DNA of 64,000 nt from CAWFZT01 sp963820415 (GTDB lineage: Bacteria > Chloroflexota > Anaerolineae > Anaerolineales > Anaerolineaceae), in contig CAWFZT010000008.1 in NCBI GenBank assembly GCA_963820415.1, forward strand, positions 434,001-498,000, read 5' to 3'. The position numbers and the translations under genes were made by a program. This document shows, in pieces, positions 60,035 to 64,000 of this stretch; position 1 is the stretch's first letter, and every line of letters starts with the position of its first letter. The notes under the pieces are model-generated. The model worked only from the letters and a program-made list of their open reading frames with translations, was not told where the DNA came from and made no database searches.

Positions 60035-60079
60035 TCAGGCGCAGGTGAATCCCAAATCCTTTCCTCTGGAGGTATCGAC

Positions 60080-60331
60080 ATGCTCAAAATTTCCATCCAA
60101 TATTGTGCAGCCTGACACTATACCCCACGGGCTGTCAGTTTGACAACCGAACTGTTGGAAAAGTACGAAACCCTGATCGAATCGATCACCTTGCTCCCCT
60201 CGGGAGGCGGCGTCTACGAAGTCACCGTCAACGACAAATTGTTGTACTCAAAGAAAGCCACCGGCCGGCATGCCGAACCCGGCGAAGTGGCCGGGCTGGT
60301 AGGAAAATTCATTAAGGAAGGCGTTAGGTGA
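60080..60331 (+). CDS. SelW/SelT-type (Rdx family) selenoprotein with UGA-encoded selenocysteine
   Basis: 83 residues if the TGA at 60113-60115 is read as selenocysteine. From ATG 60080, after TCTGGAGG, the protein starts MLKISIQYCAAU, then HYTPRAVSLTTELLEKYE, and after 'SGGGVYEVTVNDKLLYSKKATGRHAEPGEVAGLVGKFI' ends at 60331. The CxxU motif after a first beta strand, the 'RAVSL..ELL' helix and the 'GGxxYEVxVNxxLLYSK' strands are those of the SelW-like thioredoxin-fold family (TIGR02174), where Cys-homologues read CxxC. A redox role with thiol partners is inferred. The gene overlaps the start of trpS (GTGA). Ordinary gene calling would see only the part after the TGA. Confidence 0.8.
60130..60148 (+). 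promoter_or_regulatory. Candidate bacterial SECIS hairpin after the UGA codon
   Basis: GG-c-TGTCA / TGACA-a-CC pairs with one mismatch around a GTT loop. The loop stands 23-25 bases after the UGA, within the distance at which bacterial SelB-binding hairpins occur. A competing pairing TGACA (60113) / TGTCA (60133) also exists. The fold is a hand estimate. Confidence 0.4.
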
Positions 60332-61317
60332 GTGTGAAGAAAGGACGTGTGTTCTCGGGCGCCCGGCCGACCGGACGCCAGCATTTAGGCAACTACCTGG
60401 GCGCCATCCGCAATTACGTCGCCCTGCAGGAGGAGTACGACTGCGTCTACTGCATCGTCGACCTGCATGCGCTGACGACCATGGATTCGACGCAAGAATT
60501 GCGCGCCAATACCTATGATATGGCCCTCGACTGGCTGGCGGCCGGCATCCGCCCGCAAGAGTCGATTATATTCATCCAGTCGCACGTGCCCCAGGTGACC
60601 GAGCTTCACATGCTACTTTCCATGGTGACCCCGCTTGGCAAACTGACCGAACTGCCCACCTTCAAAGAAAAAATACGCATGCAGCCCAACAATGTCAATT
60701 ATGGGCTGGTTGGCTACCCGGTGCTGATGACCGCCGACATCGTCCTGTATAAATCCGACCTGGTGCCGGTGGGCGTCGACCAGGCCCCTCACCTGGAGTT
60801 CGCCCGCGAGACGGTGCGCTCGTTCAACTATCGCTACAACACCAACGTGCTGATCGAGCCTCAGATAAAGGTCACCGAAATGCCCAAGGTGATCGGCATC
60901 GACGGCGTGCAAAAAATGAGTAAGAGTCTCGACAACCACATCGAGCTGGCAGCTACCCCGGAAGAGACCGAAAAACGGGTGATGAGCATGGTCACCGACC
61001 CGCAGCGCCAGCGCCGCAGCGACCCGGGCCGCCCTGAGGTGTGCAACGTCTTCTCCTTCCACAAGATTTTCTCCAGCCCGGAGGAAGTCCAGATGGTTGA
61101 TACCGAATGCCGCCGGGCGGGGATCGGCTGCGTGGACTGCAAGCGCCTGATGGCTAAGAACCTGAATGCCCACCTGGAACCCTTCCGCGCCCACCGGGCC
61201 GAGATCGGCAGCCAGCCGCAGCACGTTTGGGATGTGCTGGACGACGGCGCCCGCCGCGCCGGCGCCCTGGCCGAAAAGACTATGCAAGCGGTGCGCGCTG
61301 CCATCGGCTTGCCTTGA
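60328..61317 (+). CDS. trpS: Tryptophanyl-tRNA synthetase
   Basis: 329 residues starting at GTG 60328, overlapping the selenoprotein stop by four bases (GTGA). 'RVFSGARPTGRQHLGNYLGAIRNYVALQ' is the HIGH-like class I motif, and 'GVQKMSKSLDNHIEL' contains KMSKS. 'VGVDQAPHLEFARE' binds tryptophan. It charges tRNA-Trp. The KMSKS loop is intact and length is typical. Translational coupling to a selenoprotein is unusual for this gene. Confidence 0.93.
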   Translation: MSVKKGRVFSGARPTGRQHLGNYLGAIRNYVALQEEYDCVYCIVDLHALTTMDSTQELRANTYDMALDWLAAGIRPQESIIFIQSHVPQVTELHMLLSMVTPLGKLTELPTFKEKIRMQPNNVNYGLVGYPVLMTADIVLYKSDLVPVGVDQAPHLEFARETVRSFNYRYNTNVLIEPQIKVTEMPKVIGIDGVQKMSKSLDNHIELAATPEETEKRVMSMVTDPQRQRRSDPGRPEVCNVFSFHKIFSSPEEVQMVDTECRRAGIGCVDCKRLMAKNLNAHLEPFRAHRAEIGSQPQHVWDVLDDGARRAGALAEKTMQAVRAAIGLP

Positions 61318-61335
61318 GCTAACCAGTAAAAAGAG

Positions 61336-61773
61336 ATGCGCGCCCTCGTCCAACGCGTCCGGCAGGCCAGTGTAACCATCGCTGACCGGCGAGTGGCCGA
61401 AATCGGCCGCGGCCTGGTCATCTTGCTGGCCATGGGACCTCAAGACGACGAACAAAAAGCCGCCCTGCTGGCGCGCAAGATTGCCCTGCTGCGCATCTTC
61501 GAAGATGAGCAGGGCAAGATGAACCTTTCCGTGCTGGACGTGCAGGGCTCGGCCATCGTCGTCTCACAGTTCACCCTCTATGCCGACACGCGCAAGGGCA
61601 ACCGCCCATCCTTCACCGGCGCCGCCTTGCCCGCCCAAGCCAGCCCGCTGGTCGACCGTTTTGTGGACTATCTAAAAGAACAGGGCGTGCCCACCCAGAC
61701 CGGTGAGTTTGGGGCGCACATGCTGGTGGATATCGAGAACGACGGGCCGGTGACGATCTGGCTGGAGTACTAA
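61336..61773 (+). CDS. dtd: D-aminoacyl-tRNA deacylase
   Basis: 145 residues. 'MRALVQRVRQASVTIADRRVAEIGRGLVILLAMGPQDDE', 'SAIVVSQFTLYADTRKGNRPSF' (SQFTLYAD motif) and 'NDGPVTIWLEY' (cross-subunit GP motif near the end) are all present. It cleaves D-amino acids from mischarged tRNAs and also glycine from tRNA-Ala. The canonical motifs are intact. It follows trpS by 18 bases and is convergent with pyrD, overlapping it by four bases. Confidence 0.93.
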   Translation: MRALVQRVRQASVTIADRRVAEIGRGLVILLAMGPQDDEQKAALLARKIALLRIFEDEQGKMNLSVLDVQGSAIVVSQFTLYADTRKGNRPSFTGAALPAQASPLVDRFVDYLKEQGVPTQTGEFGAHMLVDIENDGPVTIWLEY

Positions 61774-62513
61774 AGCCACAAAACACTGTCGAGCTGCACC
61801 GCCGTCGCTCCGGCGGCCAGCAGCGCCTCGCCATCCGCTTTGCGATAGACGCCCCCGCCGGCGATCACCGGCAGCGCTTGGCGTCTCAGCGAGCGCACTG
61901 CCGCCAGCGCCAGCGGCAAAATGGCCGGACCGTACAGCCTGCCGGCCACCAGTTTGCCATTACCGTCCGGCAGCAGGCCCCTTGGCGCGCCCAGGCTGAC
62001 CGCGCTGGCGCCCAGACTGGCCAGCTTGTCCACCCAGGCTTCCGCCGCGGCGGTCAGGGAGAAATTGACCACCAGCGGCAGCTCGCCTACGCCGGCGCGC
62101 GCCAGTCTCAGCGCCTGTTCCGGCTCGGCCTGAGGAGCAATGCCCAACTCGATGGCTGAAACGGCTTCCAGGCCTTCCAGCAAGCGCACCATGCGCTCGA
62201 TCTCCTGCGGGGTATCCCCGATGAGGTGCACCCACACCGCACCAGCCGCCCGCTGCCAGCGCCGTGCGCCTGCTAGCAGCCCCTTCAAACCCGGGTTGGG
62301 CAGGCCGCTGTGCAGGAGAAAACCGCCCGGAAAGGGGATGACCACTCGTTCTTCGGCCGGCGTGCTGGGGAACAGGCTGACCGGGTTGGTGACAAATGCG
62401 CCGGGTGGCTCGCTCCACGTCCATGATTCGGGCGGGGTGAAACCCAGGCTGCCAGCGGCGTTCAACCAGGGCGAGCGAAGGTCCAGCCCTTGCCGTGCAG
62501 CGACCTCAGTCAT
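61770..62513 (-). CDS. pyrD: Dihydroorotate dehydrogenase-like protein (PyrD)
   Basis: 247 residues. 'LDLRSPWLNAAGSLGFTP' and 'GAFVTNPVSLFPSTPA' resemble the N-terminal TIM-barrel segments of class 1 PyrD. 'ELPLVVNFSLTAAAEAWVDKLASLGASAVSLGAPRG', 'GPAILPLALAAVRSLRRQALPVIAGGGVYRKADGEALLAAGATAVQLDSVLWL' is the FMN phosphate site. The usual catalytic-loop Cys (SCPN) region is replaced by 'ELGIAPQAEPEQ', and the protein is about 60 residues shorter than family norm, so activity as a dehydrogenase is not assured. Paired with the PyrK-like gene (ATGA overlap). Confidence 0.75.
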   Translation of the reverse strand: MTEVAARQGLDLRSPWLNAAGSLGFTPPESWTWSEPPGAFVTNPVSLFPSTPAEERVVIPFPGGFLLHSGLPNPGLKGLLAGARRWQRAAGAVWVHLIGDTPQEIERMVRLLEGLEAVSAIELGIAPQAEPEQALRLARAGVGELPLVVNFSLTAAAEAWVDKLASLGASAVSLGAPRGLLPDGNGKLVAGRLYGPAILPLALAAVRSLRRQALPVIAGGGVYRKADGEALLAAGATAVQLDSVLWL

Positions 62514-63211
62514 CTTACATCCAAAGAGTTGTAATCAAACACCGGGCCGTCCAGGCAAGCCAGGCGCCAGCCCCGGCGCGTGCGCACCGCGCACACCCCG
62601 CAATCTGCCACGCCTCCGCAGGGCATGTCTGCTGCCACCAACACCTGGGTTGGGCACGGGCTGGGCTGCCCGGCCGGCAATTTTAACCGTTCTGATAAAC
62701 CGGCCAGGCCGGGCAGGCTGGTTTCAATCGCCAAAAAATCCGCCCACCTCAAGGCCTCCGGCAGCAGGTCGAGCGGCAGGATTTCCACCGCCACCGGCAG
62801 ATCAGCCGGGATGAAAGCGCAGTATAAAGTGACTTCAGCCTTCCGTGACAGGGCCTGACGCGCCAGCCCTTCCAGCCGGTAAGGATTGCCGTCCAGGGCA
62901 GCCAGGGCTACTTTCTGGACGCCTGGCGGAAAGCGAAAGCCTTTGCCGCACGGCCCACGCAGGCGCAGGCGCGCCCCCACCCTCCAGGAGGCGGGCAGCG
63001 GCGGGGCAGCCAGCAAGCTGCCGCCAGTCGAAGAATAGGCATACAAGGCAGTCGGCAGGGCTTCTCCCGCGCCATCCAGCGCACTTGCAGCGGTAGTAAG
63101 CACATATTGACCTGGGGCAGGCTGGATGGGCGGTGAACAGGCAATCTTTGCGCCTGTCAGGCCGGTTGGGGAAAGCCACAATTCATTGATTTCGCCGTCT
63201 GCTCTGATCAT
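62510..63211 (-). CDS. pyrK: Dihydroorotate dehydrogenase electron-transfer subunit-like protein (PyrK)
   Basis: 233 residues from ATG 63211; an upstream start would add 13. The N-terminal ferredoxin-reductase-like FAD barrel includes 'LYAYSSTGGSLLAAPPLP' and 'LRLRGPCGKGFRFPPGVQKVALAALDG' (glycine-rich pyrophosphate loop). The C-terminal [2Fe-2S] cysteines are complete: CGGVADCGVC followed by RRGWRLACLDGPVF. It passes electrons between NAD and PyrD in the B-type enzyme. The pair reads as one transcript, pyrK then pyrD. It is somewhat divergent from PyrK of known type. Confidence 0.78.
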   Translation of the reverse strand: MIRADGEINELWLSPTGLTGAKIACSPPIQPAPGQYVLTTAASALDGAGEALPTALYAYSSTGGSLLAAPPLPASWRVGARLRLRGPCGKGFRFPPGVQKVALAALDGNPYRLEGLARQALSRKAEVTLYCAFIPADLPVAVEILPLDLLPEALRWADFLAIETSLPGLAGLSERLKLPAGQPSPCPTQVLVAADMPCGGVADCGVCAVRTRRGWRLACLDGPVFDYNSLDVR

Positions 63212-63282
63212 GGTTGATCCATTTTGGGAGTTCACCCCGCCCATCCCCAAAGGACTTTGTGGATAAAGTGGAGATATACAGG

Positions 63283-63288
63283 TATAAT
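63283..63288 (+). promoter_or_regulatory. TATAAT -10 box upstream of the SPFH gene
   Basis: TATAAT 45 bases before ATG 63334. The region between the divergent pyrK and SPFH genes shows no clear -35. Confidence 0.4.
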
Positions 63289-63333
63289 ACGTCTGATTGT
63301 ACCTGTAATCCTACACAAGCAAGAGGAGAAAAG

Positions 63334-64000
63334 ATGAATATTGCGACCCTTCTCACAGGCATCGCTACGGTGGCCTGGTTGGTCTTTGTTGGCGCGGTTG
63401 CCCTGGTGATCGTGCGCGCTACACGCAGCAAACCCATTCGGGGCGGCGGCCTGACCATTTTAGTCACGGCGGTCATCGCCGTTATATTAACCAGTTTGAG
63501 CTCAGGCGTGGTCTTTATCAACCCGCAGGAACGCGGTATGGTCCTCTCAGCGCTTACCTCAACTGGCTACCGCCAGGATACCCTCACCCCGGGCATCCAT
63601 TTTATTATTCCCGGCTTCGAACAGGTGATCCGCTACCCGATCTCACGCCAGACCTATACCATGTCCGCCTCGACGGGCGAAGGCCAGGTCACCGGAGATG
63701 ATTCGATCACGGCGCGGACCTCAGACGGGCAGGAAGTCTTTATTGACGCTTCGGTGATTTACACCATCGATCCCGCCCAGGTAGTCAAGGTGCACATCGA
63801 ATGGCAAAATCGCTACCAGGATGAGCTGGTCCGCCCGCAGTCGCGCGGCATTATCCGCGACATCGTCTCGCAGTACGGCGTGCAGGATGTGGTCAGTTCC
63901 AAACGTTTCGACATTGTCGATCAAATCCGAAAAGCGTTGGAAGCCAAGCTCTCAGACAACGGGTTGGTGCTGGTCGACTTCGTCCTGCGCAATATCACCT
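63334..64000 (+). CDS. SPFH/band 7 (prohibitin-like) membrane protein, truncated by the window edge
   Basis: At least 222 residues, ATG 63334 preceded by AGAGGAG. Two N-terminal helices ('LLTGIATVAWLVFVGAVALVIV' and 'GGLTILVTAVIAVILTSLSS') anchor it. The SPFH domain begins 'VVFINPQERGMVLSALTSTGYRQDTLTPGIHFIIPGFEQVIRYPISRQTYTMS' and continues 'SDGQEVFIDASVIYTIDPAQVVKVH' and 'VSQYGVQDVVSSKRFDIVDQIRKALEAKL'. Such proteins form large ring or cage assemblies on the membrane that shield proteases or organise lipid domains. The C-terminal coiled coil lies outside the window. Confidence 0.9.
   Translation, partial: MNIATLLTGIATVAWLVFVGAVALVIVRATRSKPIRGGGLTILVTAVIAVILTSLSSGVVFINPQERGMVLSALTSTGYRQDTLTPGIHFIIPGFEQVIRYPISRQTYTMSASTGEGQVTGDDSITARTSDGQEVFIDASVIYTIDPAQVVKVHIEWQNRYQDELVRPQSRGIIRDIVSQYGVQDVVSSKRFDIVDQIRKALEAKLSDNGLVLVDFVLRNIT

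Overview
The window looks like a chromosomal piece of a Chloroflexota bacterium, most likely class Anaerolineae. This is an inference from gene content, not a marker-gene result. The clues are moderately high G+C coding sequence with frequent GTG/TTG starts, an archaeal-type aspartyl-tRNA synthetase, M42 peptidases in tandem, secreted proteins with long Thr/Pro linkers, non-hydrolysing epimerase and glycosyltransferase pairs, and several membrane-protein families I can place only as 'conserved in Anaerolineae-like genomes'. No rRNA, tRNA, CRISPR array or intact insertion sequence was seen.

Layout. 1-2.5 kb: the end of a metal/cobalamin-type ABC uptake operon (binding protein, permease, ATPase; the last two frameshifted) plus a ThiS/MoaD-like carrier. 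2.8-6.5 kb, minus strand: an isoprenoid/carotenoid set (ferredoxin-fused CrtI-like desaturase, CruF-like membrane protein, geranylgeranyl-reductase-like flavoprotein). 6.7-7.4 kb: a cNMP-fold protein and a NifU-like protein. 7.4-15.3 kb, minus strand: a long run with a chelatase AAA/VWA pair, three M42 peptidases, a solute-binding lipoprotein and small membrane/regulatory proteins. 15.5-17.8 kb: UroD-like methyltransferase and adenosine deaminase. 17.45-21.2 kb: a rearranged locus in which the end of add, a uracil-DNA-glycosylase-like gene and the start of a B12-binding mutase subunit occur twice as diverged direct repeats around a small insert with a GYD-domain gene and a phage remnant. 21.1-26.2 kb: mutase B12 subunit, MeaB GTPase, AspRS, GNAT, PRPP synthetase, MutM. 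26.3-33 kb: envelope proteins, a phosphodiesterase-like enzyme, a phosphoribosyltransferase, a glycosyltransferase and WecB. 33-40.6 kb: a remarkable regulator-like protein, polA (frameshifted) and a large TPR protein. 40.6-43.9 kb: epimerase, aldo/keto reductase, PIG-L deacetylase. 44-51.7 kb: a seven-gene operon of unknown function joining small membrane proteins, a zinc-ribbon protein with eleven WL motifs, a glutamate-mutase-L-type actin-fold ATPase and a lipoyl-like protein. 51.7-56.3 kb: LPxTG-like protein, phosphohexomutase, DUF389 protein, lipoprotein. 56.3-59.3 kb: a gene graveyard (Fic, hydrolase and ComM fragments), an operator-like dyad array, a radical SAM gene and a MNT/HEPN module. 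59.4-64 kb: sugar transferase, a selenoprotein, trpS, dtd, pyrD/pyrK and a truncated SPFH gene.

Most notable. (1) A SelW/Rdx-type selenoprotein at 60080-60331 that ordinary gene calling splits, because UGA is its twelfth codon. (2) The 33.2-34.8 kb protein appears to join a receiver-like domain, a Roadblock/LC7-like domain and an IS200-type transposase fold whose HUH histidines and catalytic tyrosine are replaced; in this window the receiver part carries two in-frame stops. (3) The unknown 44-51.7 kb operon. (4) The direct-repeat-flanked insert at 17.4-21.2 kb. (5) Six reading-frame breaks that are all +1; one lies in an A10 tract between the two chelatase genes. The uniform direction points to sequencing or assembly error for most of them.
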